From Edolisoma coerulescens (taxonomy: Eukaryota > Chordata > Aves > Passeriformes > Campephagidae): 64,000 nt of DNA. Location of the stretch: positions 111,879 through 175,878 of the forward strand of contig VWZW01004674.1 of assembly GCA_013397115.1 (NCBI GenBank), in the 5' to 3' direction. Numbering within the stretch: position 1 is the stretch's first letter; each line of letters starts with the position of its first letter. The notes under the pieces were generated by a model, which made no database searches, was not told where the DNA came from, and saw only the letters and a program-made list of their open reading frames with translations. Below are positions 37,971-51,295 of this stretch, piece after piece. Made by a program: the position numbers and the translations under genes.

Positions 37971-38668
37971 ACTTAAAGAGAAAATATTAAGGTCAGAAAG
38001 TGCTAAAATATTATTTACTGTCCGGTCAACTATATAAGCCCTTGAGAGACTGGAATTTATTAAGCATCTGGAGAAGAAAGCAGGACAAACTGAAAAATGA
38101 AATTATCAAAAATGAAACTGCAATTAGGCAAGAACAGCTGGATTCCCCATTGCCCAGATGTAACTACTATTCAAAACTATCAGTACAGAATAGGCTTGAT
38201 ACTGAGACTTGGTGGGGAGTGGAAAACAGAAAAAAGAAATTAAATGATAGGTACGCTAATATTATTTAAATCAACATATACTTTAAAATATTACTGAAGG
38301 AGAGCAGTAATATTCTGTTTCCCACCACCTAGAAGAAAATCAAGTGTGAGTAACACTTCAGATCTGCAAAGACTGACTGTAATGGATGATACTAAGTGAA
38401 AAATTGTGAACGACTGAACACTGGAATAATTGTGTTTGTGCCAATGAGAAATATAAAAGAACATTCCCAGAGATAGTGTAGAAAGCAGAACTGCAGTCCA
38501 CTTCCTTTTACCTTTGAAAGTCCATTGTCTCAATGCACAGTTTTTGTATTCCAATATTACTTGTATAACTTGTTCTAATTCAAAAACTATGCACCCTTCC
38601 TAGGCAACTGCTCTGAAAAACAAGCTATTGAGCCAAGTTTGCTCACTTTCTCTCAGACTTGAAATGAA
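37971..38668. other. gene-free DNA between duplicate B and a CR1
   Basis: An 89-codon + frame at 38000-38269, starting with GTG, is rich in K, N, R and E and has no domain I recognise. No RNA gene or repeat was seen. I do not call it a gene. Confidence 0.5.
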
Positions 38669-38946
38669 CCATAGAATCATAGAATAATTAAGGTTGGAAA
38701 AGACCACCAAGACCATCAACTCCAACTGTTGACATAATTCCACCATGACGCTGAAAACATCACTCCTTTCTTGAACACTTCCAGGAAGAGTGACTCCACC
38801 ACTTCCCTGGGTAGCCTGTTCCAATGTTTAACCATGCTTTCAGCAAAGAAATCTTTCCTAATATCCATCCTAAACCTCCCCTGGCACAACTTGAGGCTGT
38901 TTCCTTTTGTGCTATTGCTAGCCGCCTGAGAGAAGAGAACAAGAAC
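38669..38946 (-). mobile_element. CR1 LINE 3' fragment
   Basis: Opens with CCATAGAATCATAGAATAAT and AAGGTTGGAAAAGACCACCA, the reverse-complemented CR1 tail. It runs through AGTGACTCCACCACTTCCCT and TTGAGGCTGTTTCCTTTTGT, and ends near GAGAGAAGAGAAC. It contains the 3' untranslated region and a bit of the ORF2 C-terminus. Several - frames cross it but none is a gene. Confidence 0.9.
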
Positions 38947-40402
38947 ATTTAAGAGACAAAAAATGTACGTCTGAACTGTTCAGTACCTTGGTGTAACCTA
39001 GCTGCCTGCTGCTAGAAACCAGCACACTTAGGAGACAGCTTCTAAGCACCAGAGTTGGTGACAAACCTGCAGGATTAAGTTCAACTGAGCAGATTTGGAG
39101 TAGTATATTTTGGATGCAAGCACCAGCACTAGCTGTTGGGCAGCACTTGTACATTTATACCCTATTTGAGATTTAGTACAAGACTCTGCAGCTCAGCTCT
39201 GAAACTATACCAGGGTGGTTTTTCTTCAGATAATGTGCCTGGACAAATTGTAACCCCAGTATCTGAACTGCACTGTGCAGGGACAATTTTAAATTTTCCC
39301 TTAAAAAATAGTGATTTTTTTAACATGTATCACACCACCTACAGTAAGAATAATCTAAAATCACATACTGCTATTTAAGGCAATGCTAAGAACATTGCTT
39401 TCATCAGATAGACTAGGAGAAAGTGAGTCTCAGACAAAAAAACTGACAAAAATGAACACAAGATTTGTTGGAAAGTATCAATAATAACAGCTACAGTAGC
39501 AAGAGAGTGACTGAGACAGTTTAAACATAGGACATAGTTTACTTACATGAGTAAAGCACGTTTTTATCAGTGTGTCTAGGCTGAGATTATTTCTTCCTAA
39601 AATTTTTATTTTACAAAGATTTTCAGAGTGTGCCCAGTGTGGGAGGTAAGGAGGTGGAACAGAGTTCCAAGAGTTTTGCTAAGTAAATCCATAATTTGGA
39701 GTACTTCCCAGTGTAAGTATAGCATCAGTCTTTTTTTTTTTTTTTCTCCACTAAGCAGGAATGATAACAGCAGCATTCAGAGTGGATAGGAAAAGTCAGT
39801 GGAGACTGAGTTCACTAATGAGGTAAATGGAAAAAAAAGGGGTGGATGTTGGAAGCAGAGAAGGGCCCCTAGATTAGATAATAACTGAACGAGGTAGGTG
39901 TTTTCTTTCAAGCACTATAAGAGGAAGAGAGAAACTCTGAGGGATGAAAGAAACAGAAAGGAATGCTGGTGCTAGAAGATGAAAGAAAAGCAGAAATGTT
40001 TCATCTCCTCTCTAAGTAAAGGGAATTTTTCAGAGAGAGAAATATAGAACATACTGTGCTATCCTTTCAATGCTCCCAGAGGAAAAAGGGTAAGTAGATT
40101 AGGGAAGTGAGGGTCATGATAAAGATCATCTCTTACTGATCCATAAGGTCAGCTTTTAAAAATATTTTAACCACAGAGACCCATGGAAAGAGGCAGCTGA
40201 GTTTTGAACATTCAGTTGTTACTTTGGCATTCCAGAAACACAGCCACTGTTCTTCCAGCTCAACCTTCTCTTGTCCTCTGTGGGCCACTCTCCTCCCTGG
40301 GTAGAGGGTGGGATAATACTAACACTTTTCTCAGCATGAAAACAGAGCTCTCTGCACTGTGCACATGACAAAACTGCCATTTTCTTGGCTCACCACTGTT
40401 GC
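38947..40402. other. gene-free DNA
   Basis: Unique sequence with a 15-base T run (39731-39745). Purine-rich DNA covers about 39830-40010. No gene or named repeat. Confidence 0.5.
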
Positions 40403-40610
40403 AGAGTCACAGAATATTCAAAGTTAGAGAGCACCTCTGGAGACTGTCCAGTGCAACTCTCTGCTCAAAGCAGTGGCAGCGCCCACAGCTACAGGACTCC
40501 CAGTCACGTTTTCAATGCCTTCAAGGATGAAGACTTCACCACTTCTCTGAGCAACCTGTCCCACGGTTCGATCAGTCTTAGAGACTGTGATTCTGTCTTC
40601 CTCAACACTC
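40403..40610 (-). mobile_element. old, diverged CR1 LINE fragment
   Basis: AGAGTCACAGAATATTCAAA, then GAGAGCACCTCTGGAGACTG, and later GAAGACTTCACCACTTCTCT and GAGCAACCTGTCCCACGG follow the order of a reverse-complemented CR1 3' end with many changes. The 114-codon + frame at 40385-40729 crosses it antisense and is not a gene. Confidence 0.7.
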
Positions 40611-43600
40611 CTTCAGATATCTCATGTCCTGCAGCAGGAAAAGATTGTTTAGTGAAGACACTGCTGAGTTCTTTAAAAGCACTTACCACAAACATTTTAT
40701 TTCTAGACTTTATTCCGTCACTGACATAAGTACATGCATAAATTTTTTAAAAAAGGAAAATTATCTTCCCACCAGTAAACATATATTCATAAAGATCATT
40801 TAAAGGCAAATACTAAAGAAAAAACTAACAGTGAAAACAAAAACAAGCCACTCCAGCGAACAATATAATAGAGAATTCAAATCATCTTTATATCCATTAG
40901 TACATAGTGCTTAGAATAGGCGTTTAGAAAAACTAAATTATGCTACTCTGCTCCTAGTGTACTTGTATGATGGACTGCAAGTATCCAGAATTCCAGTTAA
41001 TGTATTTCTCCAATATGATATAGTAGAAATATGAATTTTAGTTCTTGACTAAGGAAGAAATACGTAATTGCCTTCTCAAACACATTTTCACTTTGAAATC
41101 TAAGGATGAATTCATACGAAAAATTTGATCCACCTTTATAGGAAAAACTCTTCCTGTTATAACTTAATGGCCAGGAAAGAAGATAAAAGAGATTAAAGTA
41201 CACAGAAAGAATAATAATTTACTTTTTTCTACTATACTTGTAATATTAATTTAAAAGAAATCTCAAAAGTGGTTTTTCGCATAACTGTTTCAGTGCATCC
41301 TTATTATCTAAGTAGTCAGACATGATTTTGTCCCTACACTCAAATCACAGTTTCTGAAAATGAGTAGCATTCACAGTTATGAATTTTATTGCACATTTCT
41401 GCACTACAACTAAGTACCAATTAATACATTCCATTTTGTATAGCACATTTTGCCGCTGCAGCCCTCTGAACTCTGTTTAACATGTTTAACTCTTAACAGC
41501 CAGCCAGAGCCTTTGTCTTGCTGAGCAGACGTGCAACAATAATGAGGTTCAAGAACAACACTCCAATACCAGATGACCATTTGATCTGAGATTTGACATC
41601 CACAGGGAAAGGGAAGCTCTACATCTTGGCATTTTATGTATGCATGACTCAGTATATTCTTCTAAAAATTAGGGATTGCATTCCAGAAGGATTTAAGGAA
41701 CACAAGAGAGTGGGACGACAGCAATTTTTTTTAAAGCAAACTTTGGTATAAGAAAAGATATAACCAAGATCAAAAGATAATTACAATACTTTTAAGAGAC
41801 ATATTTAGATACAAGTGTGTGGGGAAAGACGAAAATTATCAAACATTCTAGGGACAGCTAAGGACTTTGAAATAATCTGCATACTGAATATTGGCATGCC
41901 AAAGGAAATTCACGGCAGTTAAACATCTGTTTTTATCTCACATCTGGAATGAATAGAAGAGGCTAAAAATGTGTAGAGTTCAAATTAGGTCTTATCTGAT
42001 GCATTATTACAATTAAATGAGTGCAGTTAAGACACAAGGGAGCAAGTGTGCTTTCAGATGCATACTACCTTCCCAGAAAATCTATGTCTAAAAACAGATT
42101 AAGGCATCATTTACTCTCATGAAGCAAGACAGCAGACAAGACAAAAACTCCCACACTTTTTGTTGTATATACACACGCACATTTATTCATATACATATAT
42201 GTCCGTGTGTGTGTCTATATAAATATATATATGCATACACCTCTATGAGCACACATGGGTAGACTACCAGCTTGAAATGTTCCATTATTGAAAAACTCAT
42301 TATTTTGAACATCATTTTCATTTTCTTCTGAAAAAGCATTTTGTAGTTAAAACTGCTATCCGAGTCTATTAAAACATATAGTACATATCAAAGTAAAATA
42401 GCATATGCAGTCAAGACACAAATACTTGATAAAAGATGTGTAGAAGGAGACTAATTATTTGAAAACTGAAAAAAGAGTTTTTCATCCCCAGCCAATCCAA
42501 GAAATGCATATACCAGTACAGAAATCCCAATCTAGGTTAAGCCTCTGTCAGCAAAGGGGTTCTACTGACAGTGGAGTTCCTAGTAATTATCCAGCGACAA
42601 TAACATGTATCAGCAAAAGCACTTCTTAAATTACATAAACTGGGAGCTTTTTCTTCTTATATAACATAAATTTTCTGTGAATAGTGCAATTAATGAGAAT
42701 AGTTTCGTAAGAACGTGTGCATTTTATTCCCTAAACTCAGTTTCTGTGTCATAAAATCCTTTCCTTCCCTTTTTCCTACCACACTAATGGCAGGAAACTG
42801 TGTGTGTTAGGGCTGGTCTATGGTTATACACAATCTAATTTTGACATCTGGTTACTGCTCAAAAAAACCTCCAACTTTAAATGGCTGACTTTTTCTTACA
42901 TTTTCATCAAGGAGGGGCACTAACTGAAACTCCTCTACTAAGCCGACAATACTTACCAACTTTCAGGACCCTAAAACTTTTTTGCCTTTCCATCAAAATG
43001 GGTTGAAATTGACTGGATTCATGTGTTTTAGAGGTTATAGACAGAGAACACAATTGGACAATTTTTTTTTCACAATTGCAGGATTTAAGAGCAAGCTTTG
43101 AATCTGAGCAAAAGCCTCCATGTCAAAGTGTACTCTTATACTTCAATATTAATTTTCATCTGTCCTTACACATCAAACCTAGAAAATATCAACCCTAAAG
43201 TCTAGCCCTCTAGACTATCTTTACAGTAAATGGGAAGAATTAGTGTTTTTAGGTGAGCTGTGGCTTACCTCACAGTAATGCAGACATCTAAACTGATCAT
43301 CTGAGTCATGTTCCTGAACTTCTCTTGAAGCATCTAAGTAGATAATTAAATTTAGAAGAGAAAGAATCCCCACTTGAGATTCTTTTAGGTGGAGACTGTA
43401 TTAGGAGTAGGAAGAGAGTAGTAACAGGTAACAAATGTCTTAATCAGGAAAAAACTAGGCAAAACCTATGAGTCTTAAGCTGTTTTTGAATTAATGAATC
43501 TTCATGGCAAGAAACTTTGGAAAACACATTTTGGAGTATTTCTTAGCTAGCAACATGATTGATCCAGTCTGCAAAACTGAGGTTTTAATAGGCAAATCCT

Positions 43601-46600
43601 TGAAATTTTGAACTTTTCTCAATTAGCATTAAAAAGTATCAAAATCTTAAGTTATCATAAGATTAAAAAAAAAATTCCTTCAATTGCTCTATTTAAAATG
43701 CAATACAATTTAAATATTTTATTCCAGAATTTGAACATGAACTTCATTTTGAAAGCAAATTTAACACTTCTACTTAAGAAGGATCTCAGCTTAGAAGTAA
43801 GCTTAGAAGTTCAGTCATTCTCAATGACTGCCATTAATTTAAAAACAAAAAACCCCCCAAAATCTCAACAAATTCAGTCAGTAGGCTTTAAGTTTCCTTA
43901 GATTAATATTTTGAATTCAGAAAAAAATTGTAGCAGACTATATATCTAAGCCAAAAAAATTTCAAACATATCATCTGTCATATGAGAAAGCAGATAATAT
44001 TTTTCTTATTTTCCTCTAGCAAAGGTACGACAGCTAATAACAGAAAGTTCAAGTGTGTTAACAGTGACTTATAGCATCCTCATGAAATTGGATTGTGGAG
44101 TTTTGCTCCTGAACTGTAGGAGACCTAACCTTTCTTGTCAGCCCCCACTAAGTCTCTTTGTGTGGCAAATACAAAACACTTAAATCAGCTTCAGAATGTC
44201 AGCAAGGTTATGATGCAGACTTCAGATCTTGTTTTGACTTCATTTCATAGGAGCTGTCAACCAGCTCTTTGGAAAAAAGTGGTGTGGCTACTGAGCCCTT
44301 GTTGACCTTGTCATTCCCATATCACGTTTGACTATTAACCACACCTACACTCCCTGTGCTAATCACACAGTTCTTACCTTCTGTATTTACACTGCAGTCT
44401 CGTCCCTATTTCTTTACTTTGAAGTTTGATACTGCTATTCATGCTTGCATCATGAGAGATAGGATATGGACACTTTGTTCTTTAAATCCCTATTCATATA
44501 TTTTGACCACACCAGTGTGCTACTTGCACTATTCCTCATTTCCTCCCACAAACCATATATGCAGTCTGGTCCCAGTTTATCAACTGACCTCAAAAGAGGA
44601 GATCCAGATGATTCCTGCTAAGTTAAATATAGAAGTGACATACAGTCCATTGAAAAAATATTTTTTTAACAGAACATAACAAAAACTTACGAAACAAATT
44701 CTTTGTCATAACTAAACCTAACACAGCTACTTTTCTCTTGAATATATGTCATGAAACAATCCAACGACATGATCACCGTATTTTTTTACAGGAATTCTAC
44801 ATCAGACATTGCTTTTCTTCTTCATCCCTCCAGAAATCTTAACAGAAACATCATGCTCAAAAAGAAATACTGTATATAATATTTTAGGTTGATGAACCTG
44901 AGTTAGTCATCAGTAACGATAAAGAGAGTCATAATGGAAGGTGGTTTAATGAATATTAAATGGGATAACTCCCATTGCTGTTAAATTTAACTAACTGGTC
45001 AGCAACTCTAAATTGAGTTATAATTACATAAAGAGTTTTTTTATGGTATTAATGACACTGACAGCACTAAATCGATTAAAAGAACTGGGAAGAGCTGAAC
45101 TAGATGGATTCGCACTAGAACCCAGCAAAGGAACCATTTTAGAAGGATCACACATGGATAAAATGAAAAAAAAAATATGTTCTTTTAAGTGTGAAAATGA
45201 AGGCTGAAATGCAGCTGTGTGAAAGCATTCAAGCACGTGACATGCAGTAAGACCAGAATCATATGGATTATTTAGTAAACACTGTGAGCAGTTCCACCCT
45301 TCTTTCAGTGTGATCGCACAGGTGCAGCAGTGTGCCCACCTCCTGCCTTAATTACAGAGTGGGATCAACAATGACTAAGGAAGCTGTTATTTCCATCACA
45401 GTTCTGTTAACCTTGAGTTAATAAACTGGATTAAAATTACTTTCCATAGCTCCAATAGTAAATAATTGAAGATCCAATTTACCAGGTAGATAACACCTCC
45501 AAAAGCATACAAACCGACCCTTGATGTAGGCAAGAGGAGAGGGCAGATATCTGTCCCTTGTCATAGCATTTATTAAATTGTTCAAATATCTATAGCTAAG
45601 AATATGAAATAAGGTTGAAAAGGTAAGATTTTAGTTTTGTAAATCACAATTCTACTGATTTTTAATTCTTTGAAAATACCAGGGTGCTTGTTCTGCCTGA
45701 TTGCCCTTTTTCCTTCTACACTGCTTCTCCTGCTTCTACAATAGAGAATAGAACCGTAAGAAAACACATTCATCTTTATATCATCTACTGCCCTCAACTA
45801 CAATAGCTTTGGACTGGTTGTAATGTTATGAACTGAAAGGTTTGTCCTTTCTTTGATTCCTGTCATACCAAACAAAATATTATTCAGCAGAAAGAAACAG
45901 CTAAAATTTAACAACACAAGTATCCATATTGTAAAAATTTTGTCTCCAGATACTTCTCCCTTCACATATTGAAAAAAGCAGCAGGCTATCTAACCTGAAT
46001 CTGTGCACTTACAGATGAAAAGTGGACTACTGCTTTCAGTCAATAAAGCATAAAGAATTTTTTCATCTGAATATTCGGGAGAATCTTCACCTCCTTGGCT
46101 TACAATTTCACGCCACAGTTCTGATCATCAGAGATACCAAAGTTAGAGATTACTCAGCCTAAGTGCAACATTGCCATTGGCAGTGTTAGAATGCTTCAAT
46201 GATTTTAGATCTCACTTTCCAGAATAATCCATTAGAGTCCAAGTTTGTTGTGACTCCAAGGTTTATCTTGAAGCTCATATTTATTATCTAGGGGCATCAA
46301 ATAAAATGATACTTCCCTTTTCTAGCCTAGGCTCTCAGCCAAAACTTAAAGGCAAGCTGATTGTTTCTGCTCCCATGGAGAAGCCAGTGACGGTGTCAGA
46401 CATCTGTGAAGCAGCTCTATTTTTGTTAAAATAGTGCACAGCATTGCTTTTCCTTAACACACACAAAATCCCCAATGAATTGAAGGTAGTGAATTGCTTA
46501 TAATGCTTGCTTAAGTACATTTCCAAATGGGTATTTATAAAAAGACAGCAAAATTATTTGATATATGTGTTCCTTTCCTCTGGCTCATAGCAATTTACAT

Positions 46601-47339
46601 TTTAGAAACAAAAAGGAAAAGTATTGGCATGATTTCCCTATGATATCATAAATTTCACACCCTACACCACTACTACCACAATATACTACGTGCATGATGA
46701 CATGTGCATTGAACTCACAAGTAAGAACACCTACAATGTAATAAATTGCATATACTTGATTTACAGCTTTCCCCGCTTCTAACTTTTCTCCTGTTTAGAG
46801 ATCTAAGCTGACTTCCTCAAACTTTTTAGAGAAAACAGAACCTATTTAAATTTATATATTTTTTGCACACATGACAATCTCTAAATACATGCTTCCAAGC
46901 AACGTGTCTTTTCCATCACTCCTGGACTGAAATAAAAATTAATTATAGCACTATGCAATTAGTCTACATTTTACTAATATTTAGCTCTTTGGAGCAATAT
47001 GCTCTTTCTCTATTAGTTAGCTGATCATATATTTTAACCATTTAAACTGTACTAATTCTCCACAGTAAATGGAAGATAATAACAGTTTGGGGAACCTCAG
47101 TCAAAATGTCAAATTTGCAGCTACTCACGAAAGGGATAGATTCATTAGTTACACTCTTGGACATTTTATCTGACTCATGTTATCACATCAAGGGAAGGAA
47201 AATAAAATTCGTTATAAAACTTGGATTCTTCAACTTGCAGCCAAAGTCTCCTAATATACTGAAGAAATAATGACTGTACTATTTGCTTAGGTATTACTTA
47301 ACATGCTGTGGAGATTAAAAAAGGGTGACTTTCACTGAA
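40611..47339. other. gene-free AT-rich DNA
   Basis: No gene or named mobile element. A mixed TA/GT/CA microsatellite zone is at 42165-42240. Frames of 97 codons (43608-43901) and 107 codons (44356-44679) show no recognisable protein features; the first is in very AT-rich sequence and is lysine- and leucine-heavy, as expected by chance. Confidence 0.5.
42165..42240. repeat. mixed TA/CA/GT simple repeat
   Basis: Interrupted runs of TATA, CACA, GTGTGTGTGT and ATATATAT over about 75 bases. A compound dinucleotide microsatellite. Confidence 0.8.
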
Positions 47340-48647
47340 TCATGATCTGCCAGAAGAGAGGAAGAGCATTTGTGGTCATAGGCTTGCCAAGTTGTGAAGA
47401 GGGCTTTAAGCTAAAGTCGCCAAAGAAGGGGAACTCAGTCCATCCCACTCCTGACAGTTTCATGCCAGTGCTGGCAGGTGATTTCCAGAGCCTGGAGAGG
47501 GATCAGAGATCAGCAGAAGGGCAGCACAAAGGAATTCCAGCCACTCCAGCGAGTAAGGTGGCTTCGTCAGAGGCCAAACTTAAATATCTCTGTGGAAAGG
47601 TACATGGAAGAAACATGAGAAAGAAACAAGAAAACTTCTGTAGATATGGTGGTGATAAAAGGAAGACTAGGGAAAATGTGAGCCCTCTTCGGTAGGAAAT
47701 AGGAGACCTGGTTACTCAGGATATGGAGAAGGCTGAGGTACTTAATGACTTCTTTCCATCGGTCTTCCCCAGTAAGTGCTCTACGCAAGTCACAGAAGGC
47801 AAAGGCAGGAGCTGGGAGAATGAAGAAGCACCCACTGCAGGACAAGATCAGGTTTGAGAACATTTAAGGTGAGGTGAGAACAGTTAGAGGTGCAGAAGTC
47901 CACAAGACCTAAAGGAACTTGTAGATGAAGTGGCTAAGCCACTCTCCATCACCTTTGAGAAGTCATGGCCGTCTGGTGAAGCTACCGCTAATTGGAAAAG
48001 GGGAAAAATAACTTACATTTTTAAAAAAGGAAAAAAGGAAGACGCGGGGAATTGCAGACCACTCAGTGTCACCTCTGTGCCTGGCTAGATCATGGAGCAG
48101 ATCTTTCTGGAAACCAAGCCAAACAAATCCTGCACTATATCAAAAGAAGTGTGATCAGCAGGTCGAGGGAGGTGATTCTACACCTTCACCCTGCTCTTGT
48201 GAGACCTTGCCTGGAGTACTGCGTCAGCTCTGGGTCTGTGAACATAAGAAGGACGTGGATATGCTGGAGTGGGTCCAGAGAAGGGCCACAAGATGATCAA
48301 AGAGATGGAACACCTCTGCTGTGAAAACAGGCTGAGAGAGTTGGGGTTGTTCAGCCTGGAGAAGAGAAGGCTGTTGTCAGAGGGGCAAAGCATAAGGAAA
48401 AGTCAAGAGATTAAAGTTGACACATGAGAAGTTTCAAGCAGATATAAGAAGAAAGAAAAAAAATTACCATAAAGTTGGTCAAACAGATGAACGGGCTTCT
48501 CAGAGGAGTCAAAGATTTCATATTCCTGAAGATACTGAAGCCTTGATAGTACAAGAAGGTAATCTTTAACTTGATTTCTTTCGAGCAGCAGGTTGCACTA
48601 AAATAACCTCTAGAGGTCTCTTCCAACCTAAATAATTCCATAGCTGT
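47340..48647 (+). mobile_element. CR1 LINE with deleted reverse transcriptase core
   Basis: The longest LINE copy in the window. The left part encodes the run-up to the CR1 ORF2 reverse transcriptase: KRKTRENV near 47660, then a frame reading on through TQDMEKAEVLNDFF-like codons (47710-47755). About 48056-48100 still reads as RPLSVTSVPG, a stop, then IMEQI. The next codons, from about 48115, match the far C-terminal part of ORF2 (YIKRSV.SRSREVIL, 48139-48180; LVRPCLEYCV, 48196-48225), so the middle of the domain, including the catalytic FADD-type motif, has been lost. A frameshift follows near 48230 (HKKDVDMLEWVQRRAT in another frame). The tail ends GGTCTCTTCCAACCTAAATA and ATTCCATAG. A dead, inactive copy. 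Confidence 0.85.
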
Positions 48648-50408
48648 TATGGACATCATAAATAGCAGATTGAAAAGTAGCTACTACAGGAAAGTACTTT
48701 ATCTGTGGTTCCATAGGGCTTGACATCCATTTTGTACGTGGATATGTCTACTGCTACTCCAGACTGTTCTGAGAAGTCAAAAGTGTGACTAGGGATCTCT
48801 CTTTACCACAACCAGCTGAATACAACTCAAAAGTTGTTCTATGACAGAATGAACCTAGAAAATGAGGCTAGAGAAAGTTCTGTGAAAAATTCATCCTGTT
48901 CATTTACACTCTAAATCATTTTAGAGACCACTCTATCAAAGCTCTGTCAATAGTCTTGTTGCTGATAACAACCCCTGAACTTTCGAAAAGAAGCTTTTCA
49001 ACCAGCCCACCTAAGTCCATGTCCAAGGGAGCCTTCAGATCATTTCACAGTTTAGGTGCAGATAGAAGAAACAGTTTGCCTTCCCGTAAGCAGTCAGATG
49101 GAGAAACTGAAGAATGAGAATTTCTTTGCATTAAAGCAGTTACTTGTAAGCATTCTATTTGCCTAATATGACTTTATAAATGCATCCACATGCTAAACAC
49201 AAGAGTTTTCTATTGGTCCTGTAAACATCACACTGTCAGCTGCAACATGGACTATATTAAATGGCTCAACTGAAAAAGAGAGTTCAAATGCTCTAAAATG
49301 TATGTCCTTATGGTAACATCCATAAGGATTCTTTGCACTTCAGATAATCTGCTCCATTCCTATAGATGTTAAAATTTGCAGCAAAGAGAAATGAGTATGA
49401 TGTGATAAGTGCCACGAGCAGGCTGGTTTTGATTTATTCCTCCTCTCCCTTCATCTTCCTATCTGACTTCTCTCTGGATAACAGCTGCAGTCCCAGACGA
49501 TGTACTATTGGTGCTGCTCTTAACAGAGCTTCCTCAAATGCTCTGTAAAGGCAGGAAAGCTGTCTGCAGTAATCATGAACAGATGATCCACAGCAGAATG
49601 TTCACTCTTGAGGCTGACAGTGCAAAGTAGACAAATGAACCATGTGCCCATTAAGTTCTTACTTTTGCTTATGTTTATACTTTACTTTCATGGTGTTTGT
49701 ATTGGTGTTCTGACACTGCCACATGCAGGTATAAGAGTGCTGTGGTATTCAGGGACTCCCCTTTTGACTCCCAGTTACCCCACTTGCAATTTCTGGTTTG
49801 ATTCTTCCCAGCATGAGTTCTCCACATTTCCATATTAACAAATTATCAAATACCTATATGTGTATATACATACATACCTATCTTATTAAGTCAGTGCAAG
49901 CTGCAGCTGGGCTGTGAAATGAGTAAAACTTGTTAAGTTCCCAGAAAATATGATTTAATTAATGGTTTTCTACAAGGGTATTTGAATAGCAGTAGTTGTT
50001 CATTTTCTCTCCAAGAAGTGCAAACAGAAGGGTTCCAAGCATTTTGACTACACAAGATATTTTCTAGCACAATCTACCAGCTACTCCCGAGCTACCAGAA
50101 TAAAGGGGAAAGGCAGAAAACTGACCTGCTACCCTGCAGCCTGACCTTTCATTCAGAGAAAGCCAGAATGGAGTCCTGCATTTTAAGCCAATTTCAGTTC
50201 TAAATCTGTCCTGGTTTTAAAGCATACAACTGAAGAAAACAGATCAGCCCAGTTGGTTTAGCGTTTCAGTTTTGTTAAAAGGACCTTTTGTGATACAGCA
50301 AATCAAGACAGAAAAAAGTGCTAGGTATTCTTATGCTCAAACTCTGTGCTTTCTCTGTTGCCATAGCTTTGGAACCCTTCCCAATTAATTAGCAGTACCA
50401 CATCACCG

Positions 50409-50486
50409 TTTTTACTTAATTTTTATTGTTTGCCTCCTTGAGTTCATTTTTTACTTAATTTTTTGTGGTTTGCCTGCTTAAGTTCA
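50409..50486 (+). repeat. two-copy tandem duplication, about 39-base unit
   Basis: A unit starting TTTTTACTTAATTTTTAT and ending GTTTGCC then TTGAGTTCA occurs at 50409-50446 and 50447-50486. The copies differ by a two-base length change and a few substitutions. Confidence 0.85.
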
Positions 50487-51236
50487 GAGAGCCCAAAAGT
50501 CTCAAAGCTTATTGTCTAGATCTTTAAGACAAAAACGTAATTCATGGCAAATAGCTTTTAGAGTACAAGTATTTCTATAAAAACATAAAAAAGAGCCTTG
50601 AATCCTGAAATCTGGCTAAACAGCTCAGTGTTTTGGGATCTCTTTATTTCTTAGAATAGTTAGATTCCATGTAACTTTATGATTCAAAGAGTGAGGGACG
50701 TATTTTAATGAAAACTAAAAGTTTACTTGGTTTTTGAAAATTTAAATATTCATACATCTCCCTTTATTAAAGAGCTTGGAGATAAAAGGTAGAAGTTGTA
50801 ATAAAATCATATCTGAAATTATCTGAAGACTGTGCCTTAAACAACTGAAAGATATTCTAAAAAATCTGATTTTGTAAATAAATTTAATCTTTTTTTAATT
50901 AAAAACTTTTTTTTTGTTGGAGATTGTTGACTATTTTTCACATTTAAAAGCTGGCTATGTCAGGTGTAGATACAGGGTTTGAGATTTAGCGTGCTGAGTT
51001 ACCAATTAACAGCAACAATTCTGTCCACAAAATTTCTTCAAAATAATTAACTGTTCTTTCAAGGAATAAAACCATAATAATACAAAGAACATACAAATAT
51101 ATGGGTGAAGGAAATGGATGGAACTCCTTCAAGCTCTGGAATTTTTTTTTTTATTTACAAAAAAATCTTTAAAAATTCTACAATACATCATATTCATCTC
51201 ATCATTCATGCAGTACCTCCCACACATTCTTACTAG

Positions 51237-51295
51237 CAATCTACTTTATTTCCTTATCACTAGCTTCCTATCAATCAACTTTATTTCCTTATCAC
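51237..51295 (+). repeat. two-copy tandem duplication, 35-base period
   Basis: Twenty-four bases (CAATC, then T or A, then ACTTTATTTCCTTATCAC) occur at 51237-51260 and 51272-51295 with one mismatch. The 11 bases between complete a 35-base period. Confidence 0.85.

Noticed and set aside
38000..38269. 89-codon frame after duplicate copy B, possible exon
   Set aside because: It starts with GTG, and an in-frame TAA at 37988 separates it from the acceptor-like AG, so it cannot be a simple exon from that site.
40385..40729. 114-codon + strand frame
   Set aside because: Antisense to an old CR1 fragment.
47342..47695. 117-codon open frame
   Set aside because: Part of the CR1 LINE; its end reads as CR1 ORF2, not a host gene.
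50209..50222. TGTCCTGGTTTT, like the start of an ERV-L type LTR
   Set aside because: The match stops after 12 bases; the following GGCTGGGATAGAG step is absent.
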